A stretch of 64,000 nucleotides of DNA from Evansella clarkii (GTDB lineage: Bacteria > Bacillota > Bacilli > Bacillales > Salisediminibacteriaceae), in contig NZ_KV917376.1 in assembly GCF_002019695.1 (NCBI RefSeq), forward strand, positions 3,978,974-4,042,973. Reading direction: 5' to 3'. The translations under genes were made by a program, and so were the position numbers. Shown piece after piece: positions 44,123-53,759 of this stretch. Numbering within the stretch: the first letter of the stretch is position 1; each line of letters begins with the position of its first letter. Below the pieces are notes generated by a model. The model searched no databases. It had not been told where the DNA came from and saw only the letters and a list, made by a program, of their open reading frames with translations.

Positions 44123-44485
44123 ATGATTCTTGGTTTACATCACGCACAGATTACGATACCTAAGGGGACAGAGGAGGAAGGAAGAAATTTTTACTGCAGC
44201 GTATTAGGTTTAACTGAAGTTGAAAAACCTGATTCACTAAAAGGCCGTGGAGGATTTTGGCTGCAGGCCGGCAACCTGGAAGTTCATGTGGGGGCGGAGG
44301 ATGGTTTTGACAGGTTAACAACAAAGGCACATCTCGCATATGAAGTAGAGGATATTCGATACTGGAGAAAACGACTGGAGGAAAATAACATACAAATACT
44401 TGACTCCGTTCCCATACCAGGATATGAGCGATTCGAGTTCAGAGATCCTTTCGGCAACAGAGTGGAAATGATTCACAAAACATAG
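44123..44485 (+). CDS. VOC-family (glyoxalase-like) protein
   Basis: 120 residues, the length of a one-domain VOC protein with two babab units. Metal ligand positions: H in LGLHHAQITIP, H in GNLEVHVGAED, and E in RFEFRDPFGNRVEMIH. The closing FRDPFGNRVE is the classic VOC end. It could be a glyoxalase, dioxygenase or thiol-transferase (FosB-like). Start ATG follows GGAGGTTAGGTT. Confidence 0.85.
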   Translation: MILGLHHAQITIPKGTEEEGRNFYCSVLGLTEVEKPDSLKGRGGFWLQAGNLEVHVGAEDGFDRLTTKAHLAYEVEDIRYWRKRLEENNIQILDSVPIPGYERFEFRDPFGNRVEMIHKT

Positions 44486-44606
44486 TCGTCTGTGCCAGCA
44501 ATACTTTTACCGAAGGGGAAAATAACAAACTTTAAAAATTGAGGCTGCTCTGATTATCCTCCCCTTTATTACTTATCACTTTCAAAAAAAGAAAGAGGGA
44601 TTTTTT

Positions 44607-44807
44607 ATGAAGAAGCCTTTCTGGCCCCCATTAATCGTTTCCATAGGAACAATGCTAGTGCTTTACTTAATAGGTTTTTTCACAGAAACAAAAAGTTTAA
44701 GTTTAAAAGTTTCCCTCGATTATACGGAAATTTCTCTCCTGCCTGTCATCGCTGGATTTCTCGCAGGCTTCCTATGTTCATTTCTCATCAGGCTGCGAGC
44801 GGGGTAG
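44607..44807 (+). CDS. Small two-helix membrane protein, unknown
   Basis: 66 residues with helices at about 8-25 and 45-60 and a basic end (RLRAG). AAGAGGGA precedes the ATG by about 6 bases. No family recognised. Confidence 0.55.
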   Translation: MKKPFWPPLIVSIGTMLVLYLIGFFTETKSLSLKVSLDYTEISLLPVIAGFLAGFLCSFLIRLRAG

Positions 44808-44888
44808 CCGGCTTTTTACCATTTGAGTCAATGAAAACAGACTAAACCTGGGGCTCAGTCTGTCTGCAGCAATATAATATGAGCTTAG

Positions 44889-45515
44889 TCACTCATTCAA
44901 ATACTTCACGATCTTCTGAATCACCTGATTGTAAAATGAACGCTGGTGGGGAACGAACTTTTCCCTTCCCGCTCGTTCGTTAACCGAAAACCTTTCTCCA
45001 TTCTCATCCAGTACAAATCCATTAATCTCCACTCTGTCTTTTTCGCCAGTCCAGAGTTGTACAAATTCATTTAATCTTACTTTTACCATGCCTGAAACTT
45101 CTTCTGTCTGAAGTGTGAATTCATCAAAACCATCTTTGAAGTCTAACAAAAAGACGTTCGCTATTTCCTTATCAATAAAATCATCTTTGGTAGCAATGTA
45201 TTCAAAAATCCCTAAAGGCACTAATTCATCAAAAGGTACATTGATGCCGATTTCTTCGGCTATCTCTCTTACTCCGTCTTCCACAGTTTCATCAGCTAGT
45301 AAGTGACCAGCTGCAGTTATATCAAACAAATCAGGGTAGTCCTTCTTACTTTTACTCCGCAGCTGCAAGTAAATATAATCCTCGCCTGCTTTTCTGCTCA
45401 CAAACCAGCAATGGAAAACCTCATGCCAGTAACCTTTCCTGTGGACTTCACTTCTGGGAGCAATGCCTATTTCATTCAATTGGTCATCAAAAATTCTTAG
45501 TTTTTCTGCTTCCAT
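44889..45515 (-). CDS. Nudix hydrolase, IPP-isomerase-like subgroup
   Basis: 208 residues. N-terminal segment GIAPRSEVHRKGYWHEVFHCWF is shared by isopentenyl-diphosphate isomerase-like Nudix proteins. The Nudix box is GHLLADETVEDGVREIAEEIGI. It should hydrolyse a nucleoside diphosphate linked to another group; substrate not predictable. Monocistronic; ATG at 45515 follows AGAGGAGACTA. Confidence 0.88.
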   Translation of the reverse strand: MEAEKLRIFDDQLNEIGIAPRSEVHRKGYWHEVFHCWFVSRKAGEDYIYLQLRSKSKKDYPDLFDITAAGHLLADETVEDGVREIAEEIGINVPFDELVPLGIFEYIATKDDFIDKEIANVFLLDFKDGFDEFTLQTEEVSGMVKVRLNEFVQLWTGEKDRVEINGFVLDENGERFSVNERAGREKFVPHQRSFYNQVIQKIVKYLNE

Positions 45516-45709
45516 ACTAGTCTCCTCTAAAAGGGCGTTTTGCCTATATCAATATAATAACTACACACATATATCCTCTCTGATAAAAATTGTAACATAA
45601 TCTTTTTACGATGTATGTTTATCATCTTCTGAAAAGGAAATTAAAATAAAAAATGTTGTTTTACAACGGCAGCTTTTCAATTTCCTATTGATTACAAAAG
45701 AGGAAAACA

Positions 45710-45961
45710 ATGCTTTATCAATTCAATGAGATGCGGGTTGAGGAAACGGAAAGCAATATGATTTCACCTGACAGAGGGACTGTTGTTTTTGAGGTTTCCA
45801 GTGACAAGGCTACTCCTTTTGTTGTCACTATTGAACGGCGAGGCGATGAGTATGTTAATACGGCAAAAACTCTGCTTGGCCAAAAAACAGATGAACCAGA
45901 GGAACTGGATGAATTCTTAAGGGACAAGGCACAGGAAATCCTCGAGAAAAAATTTGAATAA
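45710..45961 (+). CDS. Small acidic protein of unknown function
   Basis: 83 residues, soluble, acidic. The middle (RGTVVFEVSSDKATPFVVTIERRGDEYVNTAK) looks like beta strands and the end (EELDEFLRDKAQEILEKKFE) like an amphipathic helix. An AGAGGAAAAC site precedes the ATG and a strong terminator follows, both supporting a real gene. No family recognised. Confidence 0.65.
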   Translation: MLYQFNEMRVEETESNMISPDRGTVVFEVSSDKATPFVVTIERRGDEYVNTAKTLLGQKTDEPEELDEFLRDKAQEILEKKFE

Positions 45962-45969
45962 CATTTTCC

Positions 45970-46000
45970 AGAGCGGTGCACCAGCCGCTCTATTTTTTTT
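45970..46000 (+). terminator. Rho-independent terminator
   Basis: AGAGCGG and CCGCTCT with an 8-base loop, followed by ATTTTTTTT. Confidence 0.9.
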
Positions 46001-46199
46001 ACCTCCGCCTATAACTATATGAGTCCGGACATAACCATCCTCTTTGAACCCTCTGCACTTTGTAAAGAGGAGTGTTGATATTTAAAAGTTCTGTTCAACA
46101 GCATAATTTTATGAAATAATTAATTATAAAACTGTCTCTCTTAATTTTGGGACGCTATGGTTAAAAACACCTTTATAAAGCGAATGCTGGAGGGATAGT

Positions 46200-46874
46200 A
46201 TGACACAAGAAACGAGATTGACTGGAGCGCTATTTCTGTCCAAATTAATAACACAGTATGCACAGCTTCATGAGAAAAGTGTTGGTGACGGGGCTAAACA
46301 ATATATCCGCCAGCTTGGTTTAAGGACTGGGGAATGGATTGAACGTTTTTATGAAGATAGTATTGAGGGTGAGTGGACCCCTGATCAGTACGCGGAAGTT
46401 ATTGTAGACCTGAAAAACTCAATAGGCGGGCATTTCTCTATATCTGAAATACACCCTGATCATGTAGTTGTAACAGCGACAAATTGTCCCTTTGGAGACG
46501 TGGTTCAGGACGCACCTCATCTTTGCAATATGACCTCCACGGTTTTTGGGGGCATAGCTGCAAGAAGATTCGGTTATGGGAAAGTTAAGCTGCGAAAAAG
46601 AATAGCTCTGGGCCACAGCGGCTGTGAGGTGGCTGTATATTTCCAGCCAACCGATAAAGAAGATGGTGACGAATATAAAGATCTTCCTGTCACACCTGTG
46701 AAAGGAAATCCATTTCTCTGGGAAGAAGAAACTATCGTTGCCCTTAATGAAGAATTAGAGAAAAGCGACAAAATGATCAGTACGCTGCTTGAAGAGCTGG
46801 AGGATCTAAGAGCTCAGGTGCGCAGAGGATCAAAAAATGGAAATGGCCACACTTCAGCTAATGCCAGCAAATAG
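46200..46874 (+). CDS. MetOD1-type (methanogen output domain 1) sensor-like protein
   Basis: 224 residues. N-terminal helices are followed by an alpha/beta core with a cysteine pattern: TATNCPFGDV, PHLCNMTSTVFGG and LGHSGCEVAVYF. This recalls the V4R-like MetOD1 domain first named in methanogen regulators and also seen in Bacillus; Cys residues may bind metal or an Fe-S cluster. The C-terminal 40 residues form a coiled coil (NEELEKSDKMISTLLEELEDLRAQ) and a Gly/Asn tail. No DNA-binding domain is visible. ATG follows TGGAGGGATAGT. Confidence 0.65.
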   Translation: MTQETRLTGALFLSKLITQYAQLHEKSVGDGAKQYIRQLGLRTGEWIERFYEDSIEGEWTPDQYAEVIVDLKNSIGGHFSISEIHPDHVVVTATNCPFGDVVQDAPHLCNMTSTVFGGIAARRFGYGKVKLRKRIALGHSGCEVAVYFQPTDKEDGDEYKDLPVTPVKGNPFLWEEETIVALNEELEKSDKMISTLLEELEDLRAQVRRGSKNGNGHTSANASK

Positions 46875-46896
46875 AATATTAAATTAACAGACCAAT

Positions 46897-46925
46897 GCTT
46901 CCGGCATTAACCGGAAGCTTTTTTT
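46897..46925 (+). terminator. Rho-independent terminator
   Basis: GCTTCCGG and CCGGAAGC around CATTAA, then seven T residues. Confidence 0.9.
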
Positions 46926-47003
46926 ATATGCTGGGATATTAAAATTTTCCCGGTTATCTTACCATAGGGCAATTTTACCAGCCAGGGGATGAATACTGCT
47001 CTT

Positions 47004-47342
47004 TCACCAAAGCTTTTTCGCTTTTTCCAGATTTTCCATAGTAACGAAATTCTTTTGAAAAGAACTCGGACATATGCTATTATATTTCTTGATTTTTTTG
47101 TTAATTTCTTTTAATTCCTTCTCTGTTTTACATATATAAATCAGTTCCGAAATTTCTTTTTGCAGCTTGAGCCATGGTGGCAAAAAGCCAGCGTCCTTAG
47201 CCACTCTCTGGAAATTTTGATACACATCCATCTCCAGATAATCTTTCTTCAGCGGCTTGCCTTTCCCCTCGCCTTCAAAATTATCTTTCTCGCCCTTTTC
47301 CTTTAAAATATCACCTATCAGATCGTTGTATTCCCGGTCCAT
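47004..47342 (-). CDS. DUF1992 / DnaJ-family-like conserved domain protein
   Basis: 112 residues, soluble and basic. The order GKGKPLKKDYL, DAGFLPPWLKLQKEI, INKKIKKYNSICPSSFQK is the DUF1992 (DNAJC28-type) domain found alone in bacteria. Its role is unknown; it lacks a J domain. It follows a small membrane protein gene by 34 bp and both face the same way. Confidence 0.82.
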   Translation of the reverse strand: MDREYNDLIGDILKEKGEKDNFEGEGKGKPLKKDYLEMDVYQNFQRVAKDAGFLPPWLKLQKEISELIYICKTEKELKEINKKIKKYNSICPSSFQKNFVTMENLEKAKKLW

Positions 47343-47376
47343 GTTTCCCCTCCTAAAAGATTTTTATAATAAGAGA

Positions 47377-47592
47377 TCATAATCCGTACAAAATGAGGGC
47401 AATAATCCACAAGATAATATTCATCCCCAAAAGAATGTTAATGAGAATAATAATGGTTAATTTAATATTTTTCCAAACAGTTATCCTTTCTGTCTTTCTT
47501 GCCCTTATTTCCAGAATAAGCAATATGAAAGCAAGGAAAAACAGAAAGTTAGTAGTAAGAAATTCAATAAAAAATTGTTGAAAAGCGATCAT
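47377..47592 (-). CDS. Small two-helix membrane protein, unknown
   Basis: 71 residues, helices at about 13-29 and 44-70 with a basic stretch between (RARKTERITVWKN). CAGGAGGAGGGATG forms the ribosome site. Likely co-transcribed with the DUF1992 gene. Confidence 0.6.
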   Translation of the reverse strand: MIAFQQFFIEFLTTNFLFFLAFILLILEIRARKTERITVWKNIKLTIIILINILLGMNIILWIIALILYGL

Positions 47593-47842
47593 CCCTCCTC
47601 CTGTAAGAGCGATTCTGCAATGAATACACTCATTATTCTGAAATTAATCTATTGTTATATTTTAACATATTACAAATGTCTGAGTGCATTTTATTGGATT
47701 TACAGTTTTTCAGGGCATAGCAAATAAAAACCAGACATTACTAAAATAATTGGAAAATTTATGTTAAAATGAATCCTGGAAAATCTTTGTCTGCCATAAA
47801 AAATTGCACTTGCAGAAATTACATCAGGCTAGGAGTGAATGA

Positions 47843-48094
47843 ATGTTCATAAGAATTACTAATAAAATTGTTGCAGCTATTGTCCTTTTCTTCTATATCG
47901 ACTGGCTGATTTTTGACAGCAGATTTGAACCTTTCCCGGACTTTTTCTCATACATATCTCCGTTTATGTTCTTATTGTTTGGGATAGAACTTGTGATGGC
48001 CAAAAGAAAAGTTACAGGATTTGCTCTCTTATTTGCCTCTTTTATAGGATTCCTGGCAGTCATACGGAATTTATTTGAAGCTTTCATACTTTAA
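47843..48094 (+). CDS. Small membrane protein, unknown
   Basis: 83 residues with three hydrophobic helices. TAGGAGTGAATGA precedes the ATG and a strong terminator follows. No family recognised. Confidence 0.6.
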   Translation: MFIRITNKIVAAIVLFFYIDWLIFDSRFEPFPDFFSYISPFMFLLFGIELVMAKRKVTGFALLFASFIGFLAVIRNLFEAFIL

Positions 48095-48104
48095 ATCCAT
48101 ACTG

Positions 48105-48136
48105 AAAACGCTCAGAAATCTCTGAGCGTTTTATTT
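48105..48136. terminator. Bidirectional terminator
   Basis: AAAACGCTCAGA and TCTGAGCGTTTT, perfect 12-bp stem with a 4-base loop, between the small membrane gene and lacZ. Confidence 0.9.
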
Positions 48137-48158
48137 GTATTTTGATCTTTAACCTGCG

Positions 48159-51100
48159 TTACACACGCCCGATCATAAACCGAAACTCATGATTATCAGC
48201 TGGATTCAACTGATGTTCCTGGTATACAGGGGCGCCCCAGCTGTCATCCCCTCCTACACCCATCTGCTTTGCAGCGACGGTGATAACCGTATAATGGATC
48301 TGAGGGAGTTCAAAATGATGCCGCGCATTCTCCAGTTCGAAAGGTGTATAAGGAGTGATTGTGCATTCAACCGGATCCTCGACAGAAGAAATCAACAGTC
48401 CTTGTGACTCCTCATTTTCCACCTTCACCCATCTCACGCCGGTTCTGTTTCCTGTTTCCTGAGGTACTTCATATTTAGACACATTTTCTGATGCTGTATT
48501 ATGGAAGACTTGCAGTCGGGCCCCTTTGTTTCGGTCGGAATAGTTCTCATCCGGGCCCATAGCATGCCATGTTAACTGGTCATAATCTGCGGAAGTTTTA
48601 AAGGTCACACCGAAAGTTGGCATCTCCGGCAGCCCATCCGCACCCTCATACATAGATGTTACACCGATACTTCCATCGGCAAAAACCTCGTATTTCACTT
48701 TCACAGCAACATCCTCAATAGCAGCCACTTTATAAGTGAACGTTATTTCAAAGCGGTCTTCGTCCTTTTCCGTAGTAATGTCTGTACATTTTCTGCCAAA
48801 GCTCGCGGCATACCAGACTCCGGAATGGTAATCCTGGCCGCGCCCTCTGTCATTATCAGTAGATGCTCTCCAGAAAATCGGCGCTGGCGGCAGCTCGATC
48901 ATTTCCCTGCCACCATAGTTCAGAGAGATAAGCGATCCCGCCTGTTTGGAGAATATAGCAGAGAAATCGAGCCCGTGGACACCAATATTTACATCGCCCT
49001 CAACAACTCTGAACTTCGGCTGCCGGGTAACGCTTCCTGGTTCCTGAACATTATTGAGCTTAAAAATATGCTGGCCAAAAGCAGGCTCATGACCTCTTTC
49101 TCCCCACAGCTCATTATTTTTCATCTGTGCAGAAACATCGATACAATACTCTCCGTTCTTTTGAAAAACTTCATCCGGTATGTTCAGCGGGAAATTTTGT
49201 TTTTCACCAGATAGTATTTTTACGTCCTGAAGTGCACTTTTGTATACTTCTTCACCTTCATGGTTCACAGAAAAAATAAAGTCGTAACGGCCAGTATCGA
49301 TAAATAGATTATCGTTCCGTATGGCCACACTGTCTTTTTCCACCTGGATTTTAAGATTTTGATAAAGATATTTCACTTCCTGCATTTTTGGCGAAAGTGT
49401 CCGGTCGCCGAAAACAATACCATTTGTACAGAAAGCGTAATCTGTTGGACGGTCACCGAAATCCCCTCCATAGGCTAAGTATTCATTGCCGTATCTGTCT
49501 TTTTTCGCAAGCGCCTGGTCAATAAAATCCCAGATAAAGCCTCCCTGATACAGTGGGTACTTGTCTTCCAGATCTGTGTATTTGTACATACCCCCTACGG
49601 AATTACCCATGGCATGCATGTACTCGCAGCTGATGTACGGTTTTTCCGGATTGTTCTCAAGGTATTCAATGATATCAGCCGGCTTCGCATACATGCGGCT
49701 TTCCATATCACTCGTTTCATCATATTCCCTTGCGTGAAAAACCCCTTCATAATGAACGAGTCGCCCAGGATCCACAGATTTGAAGTACTTGCTTACATTT
49801 AATATTACTTCTCCTGCAAATGCTTCATTGCCGCAGGACCAGATTAATACCGAAGGATGATTTTTATACCGCTCATACATGGAAATGGCCCGGTCCATGA
49901 CAATATCTTCCCATTCCGGCTTATTCCCCGGGATATTCCAGGAAGGCTCAACCGCACCCATTTTCTGCCACGAACCATGGGTTTCCAGATTCATTTCGTC
50001 GATGACATAAAGCCCGTATTCATCACAAAGTTCATACCACCAGCTCTGGTTAGGATAATGGGAGCACCTTACAGCGTTCATGTTGTGCTGCTTCATCGTT
50101 ATAATATCCCAGAGCATGTCCTCTTTAGAAACAACACGTCCATGACGATGGTTAAACTCGTGACGATTAACTCCTTTAAAGACAATCCGTTTGCCGTTAA
50201 GATGCATAATCTTGTCAATCATCTCAAAGCGCCGGAAGCCCACCTTCTGTGGAATCACTTCCACAAGCTCCCCGTTTTCGTCCACCACTTTCACATAAAG
50301 CTTATATAAGTAAGGATCTTCCGCACTCCAGTGGTAAGGCGATTCTACTGGCAATTCTATGTTCCAGCCGTTTTCTGTGAGTTCTCCTTCACCTGATACA
50401 GCCTGCTTATTTTCTTTGTCATACAGTACAGCTTCCAGTTTTGCACCAGACGGAATTTCACTATTAGATACAAATTCCCCTTTTAATATACCGTTTTCAT
50501 AATTTTCGTCAAGCTCACCGCTGATTTTAATATTATTAAGATGGATCTTTGGCACAGAATAAAGATATACATCGCGGAATATCCCTGAAAAACGCCAGAA
50601 ATCCTGGTCTTCCAGCCAGCTTCCGGTACTTCTCTGGTATACTTCAACGCTCAGTTTGTTTTCTCCCGGGTGAGCATACTTTGTTAAATCAAAGTGTGCA
50701 GGCGTGAAGCTGTCCTCGCTGTAACCGACGAAATGGCCATTCATCCATACATAAAAAGCTGTTTCAACACCGTCAAAGGCTATGTATAAAGGTCGATCAG
50801 CAAATTTCTCAGGAAGATCAAAGTATTTCACATAACTTCCTACTGGATTATCATCCATCTCGATTTCCGGCGGACGAAGATGATGCACACCGTCCCACGG
50901 ATACATTGTGTTCACATAATGCGCTTTTCCGTGTCCCTGGAGCTGAATGTGCCCTGGCACAGTAATATTGCCCCAGTTTCGGCAGTCAAACTCTGTTTTG
51001 TAAAAATCTGCAGGCCTGCTTGCCGGGTTCACTGAATAAATGAATTTCCAGCTGCCATTCAAGTCGTATCTCAGCTGCATGGAAGCTCCTTTTTCCGCTT

Positions 51101-51203
51101 CTTTCATCGTTTCGTAAAACTTATGATCTGAATGGGCAGGTAACCGGTTTACAGAAAAAACAGCCGGGTCTGCCAGCCACGATAATGCAGGTTCTGTTTT
51201 CAT
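48159..51203 (-). CDS. lacZ: Beta-galactosidase, GH2 (LacZ type)
   Basis: 1,014 residues, full length for LacZ. Domain order: sugar-binding jelly roll, Ig-like, TIM barrel with the acid/base Glu460 (IWSCGNEAF) and nucleophile Glu527 (YISCEYMHAMGNS), a second Ig-like region, and the C-terminal Bgal_small domain that starts near FRVVEGDVNIGVHG. It hydrolyses lactose or related beta-galactosides in the cytoplasm; no signal peptide. No permease or lac regulator is adjacent, but an AraC-type gene is divergent. Confidence 0.96.
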   Translation of the reverse strand: MKTEPALSWLADPAVFSVNRLPAHSDHKFYETMKEAEKGASMQLRYDLNGSWKFIYSVNPASRPADFYKTEFDCRNWGNITVPGHIQLQGHGKAHYVNTMYPWDGVHHLRPPEIEMDDNPVGSYVKYFDLPEKFADRPLYIAFDGVETAFYVWMNGHFVGYSEDSFTPAHFDLTKYAHPGENKLSVEVYQRSTGSWLEDQDFWRFSGIFRDVYLYSVPKIHLNNIKISGELDENYENGILKGEFVSNSEIPSGAKLEAVLYDKENKQAVSGEGELTENGWNIELPVESPYHWSAEDPYLYKLYVKVVDENGELVEVIPQKVGFRRFEMIDKIMHLNGKRIVFKGVNRHEFNHRHGRVVSKEDMLWDIITMKQHNMNAVRCSHYPNQSWWYELCDEYGLYVIDEMNLETHGSWQKMGAVEPSWNIPGNKPEWEDIVMDRAISMYERYKNHPSVLIWSCGNEAFAGEVILNVSKYFKSVDPGRLVHYEGVFHAREYDETSDMESRMYAKPADIIEYLENNPEKPYISCEYMHAMGNSVGGMYKYTDLEDKYPLYQGGFIWDFIDQALAKKDRYGNEYLAYGGDFGDRPTDYAFCTNGIVFGDRTLSPKMQEVKYLYQNLKIQVEKDSVAIRNDNLFIDTGRYDFIFSVNHEGEEVYKSALQDVKILSGEKQNFPLNIPDEVFQKNGEYCIDVSAQMKNNELWGERGHEPAFGQHIFKLNNVQEPGSVTRQPKFRVVEGDVNIGVHGLDFSAIFSKQAGSLISLNYGGREMIELPPAPIFWRASTDNDRGRGQDYHSGVWYAASFGRKCTDITTEKDEDRFEITFTYKVAAIEDVAVKVKYEVFADGSIGVTSMYEGADGLPEMPTFGVTFKTSADYDQLTWHAMGPDENYSDRNKGARLQVFHNTASENVSKYEVPQETGNRTGVRWVKVENEESQGLLISSVEDPVECTITPYTPFELENARHHFELPQIHYTVITVAAKQMGVGGDDSWGAPVYQEHQLNPADNHEFRFMIGRV

Positions 51204-51586
51204 GCTATTCTCCTTTTCTGCCTGTATATTATGTATCAGATATAATTATTCCACAGACACATTCCTTTCAGCAACTAAGGCCCCTCCCTGCTCCCGAACT
51301 ATTATTTCCAATAATGAAATTATTTTTATTTGTATCCATTTCATAGTTCAGGGCTTTCAACTTTAACGAGAAAAATATCTAACAAAGTTACTTTGTTGTT
51401 CGATTTACGCTTCAGACGGACGCTTTCTGCAGGTACGGGTTCAACTAATTTTTGCCGGCTGGTATAATTCACTCAAAGTTAATCGTTTTGCCGGGATAAT
51501 TTTTTTCCAGTCCTGCATTAGTGTGCACAAAAGGTCGGATGTATACCGTTCACTCCTGCTATATTTTTAACAAAGGAGGTTATTAA
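51204..51586. other. Divergent lacZ/araC intergenic region
   Basis: Contains a perfect 17-bp palindrome AACAAAGTTACTTTGTT at 51381-51397, an operator candidate. No ORF or RNA element was seen in the rest. Confidence 0.45.
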
Positions 51587-52462
51587 ATGGATTTGCTTAA
51601 AAATATGAACAGAGCAATAGATTATATCGAAGAAAACCTGACGGGTGATATCGACTTTAAGGAAGTGGCAAGGCTGGCTTACTGTTCCGAATATCACTTT
51701 AAACGGATGTTCTCTTTTCTCGCAGGTATCCCCCTATCGGAATACATTCGTCGAAGACGCCTCACCAGGGCAGCTTTCGAGTTAAAAAACAGCAGTTTAA
51801 AGATTATCGATATTGCCCTTATGTATGGCTACAGCTCGCCAGATTCTTTTACCAGGGCCTTCCAGAGCCTGCATGGCATCACACCATCTGAAGCGAGAAA
51901 TAGCGGAAATTCATTAAAAGCCTATCCGAAGATGACCTTCCATTTATCCATCAAAGGAGGAAGTGAAATGAATTATCGCATTGTTGATAAAGAAGCATTT
52001 AACATCATTGGCCTGAAAAAAAGAGTCCCAATTGTTTTTGAAGGAGAGAATCCAGAGATCACCAAGATGTGGAAGACATTGACCCCCGATTCGATCAATC
52101 AGCTTGAAGACCTTTCCACCGTTGAGCCAAAAGGGTTAATTCAGGCGTCAACGAATTTTTCAGAAGGCCGTATGGAGGAAAAGGGAACCCTTGATCATTA
52201 TATTGGTGTGGCGACCACTAAAGAAACGAAGGAGGATTTCTCTGCTCTCCATGTGCCTGCTTATACGTGGGCGGTGTTTACATCGTCAGGGCCTTTTCCA
52301 GCTGCCCTGCAGGAAACATGGGGCCGAATCTACTCTGAATGGTTTCCATCTTCAGATTATGAGCAATTAAAAGGCCCGGAAATACTAGCAATTAAAAGCA
52401 ATGATTTATCTTCAGCAGTTGTGGAAAGTGAAATCTGGATACCTGTTTTGAAGCAACAATAA
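51587..52462 (+). CDS. AraC-family regulator with GyrI-like effector domain
   Basis: 291 residues. N-terminal double helix-turn-helix ([33 protein letters not shown] ... [30 protein letters not shown]), then from about residue 125 a GyrI-like small-molecule-binding domain ([21 protein letters not shown] ... [17 protein letters not shown]). This SoxS/BmrR-like fusion usually senses drugs or metabolites. ATG follows AAAGGAGGT. The target is unknown. Confidence 0.9.
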   Translation: MDLLKNMNRAIDYIEENLTGDIDFKEVARLAYCSEYHFKRMFSFLAGIPLSEYIRRRRLTRAAFELKNSSLKIIDIALMYGYSSPDSFTRAFQSLHGITPSEARNSGNSLKAYPKMTFHLSIKGGSEMNYRIVDKEAFNIIGLKKRVPIVFEGENPEITKMWKTLTPDSINQLEDLSTVEPKGLIQASTNFSEGRMEEKGTLDHYIGVATTKETKEDFSALHVPAYTWAVFTSSGPFPAALQETWGRIYSEWFPSSDYEQLKGPEILAIKSNDLSSAVVESEIWIPVLKQQ

Positions 52463-52502
52463 AATGGATTTGAAGGGAGCTGCTCTGGCAGCTCTTTTGT
52501 TT

Positions 52503-52799
52503 TCATCCAACGCTTCTTACTACTCTTTTACGTTTTTTACACCTTTCGCATACGTAGATTGCAACATACTTTATCTCGTTGTCCCAGGCTTTATGGTTGA
52601 ACTTGTGCATACCGATACGGCACAAAAGGCTGTTATGAGTTTTTGTTTTTAATGCAGGGATAATCACTAAGAGTAAACCAACGATAATCAGTGGTACATA
52701 GATATAAGGAAAGGAAAACAAATCAAAAATATGAGCCACCATTAAGGATAATCCGATTCCCAAAAACATCTCACCTGTATTTTTCATTTTCATCAACAT
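52503..52799 (-). CDS. Small membrane protein with C-terminal Cys/His motif
   Basis: 98 residues: two membrane helices (about 12-28 and 32-48), then LCRIGMHKFNH and YVCERCKKRKR. The C-H-H-CxxC arrangement could bind zinc. Basic C-terminus. GGAGGGTGAATC lies before the start. No family recognised. Confidence 0.6.
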   Translation of the reverse strand: MLMKMKNTGEMFLGIGLSLMVAHIFDLFSFPYIYVPLIIVGLLLVIIPALKTKTHNSLLCRIGMHKFNHKAWDNEIKYVAIYVCERCKKRKRVVRSVG

Positions 52800-52868
52800 G
52801 ATTCACCCTCCTTATATGTGAGCTTTACCCCTTTCAGCAATATTTTCTACACTCTTGTCTCAACTTTC

Positions 52869-53297
52869 TCACATTCCCCAGTCCTGTTTCCACAGGGCCG
52901 GGACTTCCATCCCTGCCTGTTTCAATGCGACATAATACTGCCCTTGATGAATGCCTTCATGCTGGATTGCCGAGCCAAGTAATTCTGCTGGAGAGATTTC
53001 TTCTGCACCCATTTTTATTAGTTGCCTGTCAGTGGCGGCAAATGCATTCGCCAGCTCTTCCATACTTCTGTCTAAGTCACGAACTATATTTTTTCCGGAC
53101 GGCAGTTTACCAGGGAACTGGACTGTGCCAGTCTGTAACCCATCACTATAGACATCCCTCACCCGGACAATATGTATGAATAATTTTCTCAATGTGCCTA
53201 ATTCCGGTATGAGCTGAATATCCCAGGCCTTTTCAGGAATCTCTTCTGCCAGAGCGTTCGTACTTCTCGCGGCATACAAAAATCCATTTACAACCAT
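52869..53297 (-). CDS. DinB-family protein (short)
   Basis: 142 residues. Four-helix pattern with metal ligand candidates in LFIHIVRVRD (His about 42) and QHEGIHQGQYY (two His about 113 and 117), and the typical end LKQAGMEVPALWKQDWG. Distant from the 5802-6326 copy. AGGAGATGAATTA precedes the start. Reaction unknown. Confidence 0.82.
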   Translation of the reverse strand: MVVNGFLYAARSTNALAEEIPEKAWDIQLIPELGTLRKLFIHIVRVRDVYSDGLQTGTVQFPGKLPSGKNIVRDLDRSMEELANAFAATDRQLIKMGAEEISPAELLGSAIQHEGIHQGQYYVALKQAGMEVPALWKQDWGM

Positions 53298-53446
53298 TAA
53301 TTCATCTCCTATTATTATATTTTTCTATAACACTTCTTTTAGTTCAGGTAATTTCCTTGTTTGAAGAAGATTTGAAGCAAATTAGTTTTTTGATTATATT
53401 AAAACTTGAGTGGCAAATATCATTATGAATCAGGAGGCGTTTTATT

Positions 53447-53602
53447 TTGAAAGCTAAAACAATTGTTGCTTAAAGTGACTCAGGATTTGATAAGAAGTTG
53501 AATGCCTTTCTATCCGACCCGGCAATAGAGATAGTAGATGTGAAATTTAGTTCACCTATATTTTCGTATACTGCACTGATTCTCTATAAAGAAATTACCT
53601 AA
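53447..53602 (+). pseudogene. Cse60-like small sporulation protein with in-frame stop
   Basis: A TTG start at 53447, 7 bases after CAGGAGGCG, gives MKAKTIVA, then TAA at 53471, then in the same frame SDSGFDKKLNAFLSDPAIEI and VDVKFSSPIFSYTALILYKE to a stop at 53602. The joined 51-residue product resembles the small Cse60-type sporulation proteins of Bacillus. The single stop codon at codon 9 makes it a pseudogene or a sequence error. Confidence 0.6.
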
Positions 53603-53759
53603 TTGCCATTAAATTTATGCTAATGACAGCATTTTTCTTTTTTTACCAGCAACAGTCCAGGGTTAAGTTTAAATGCCGGAGCAAGCGGGTAATATTAAGT
53701 TTTAATTTTTCACGGATGTGGAATGCGATTTATATAACACTAAAAAGGAGGAGTTTACT

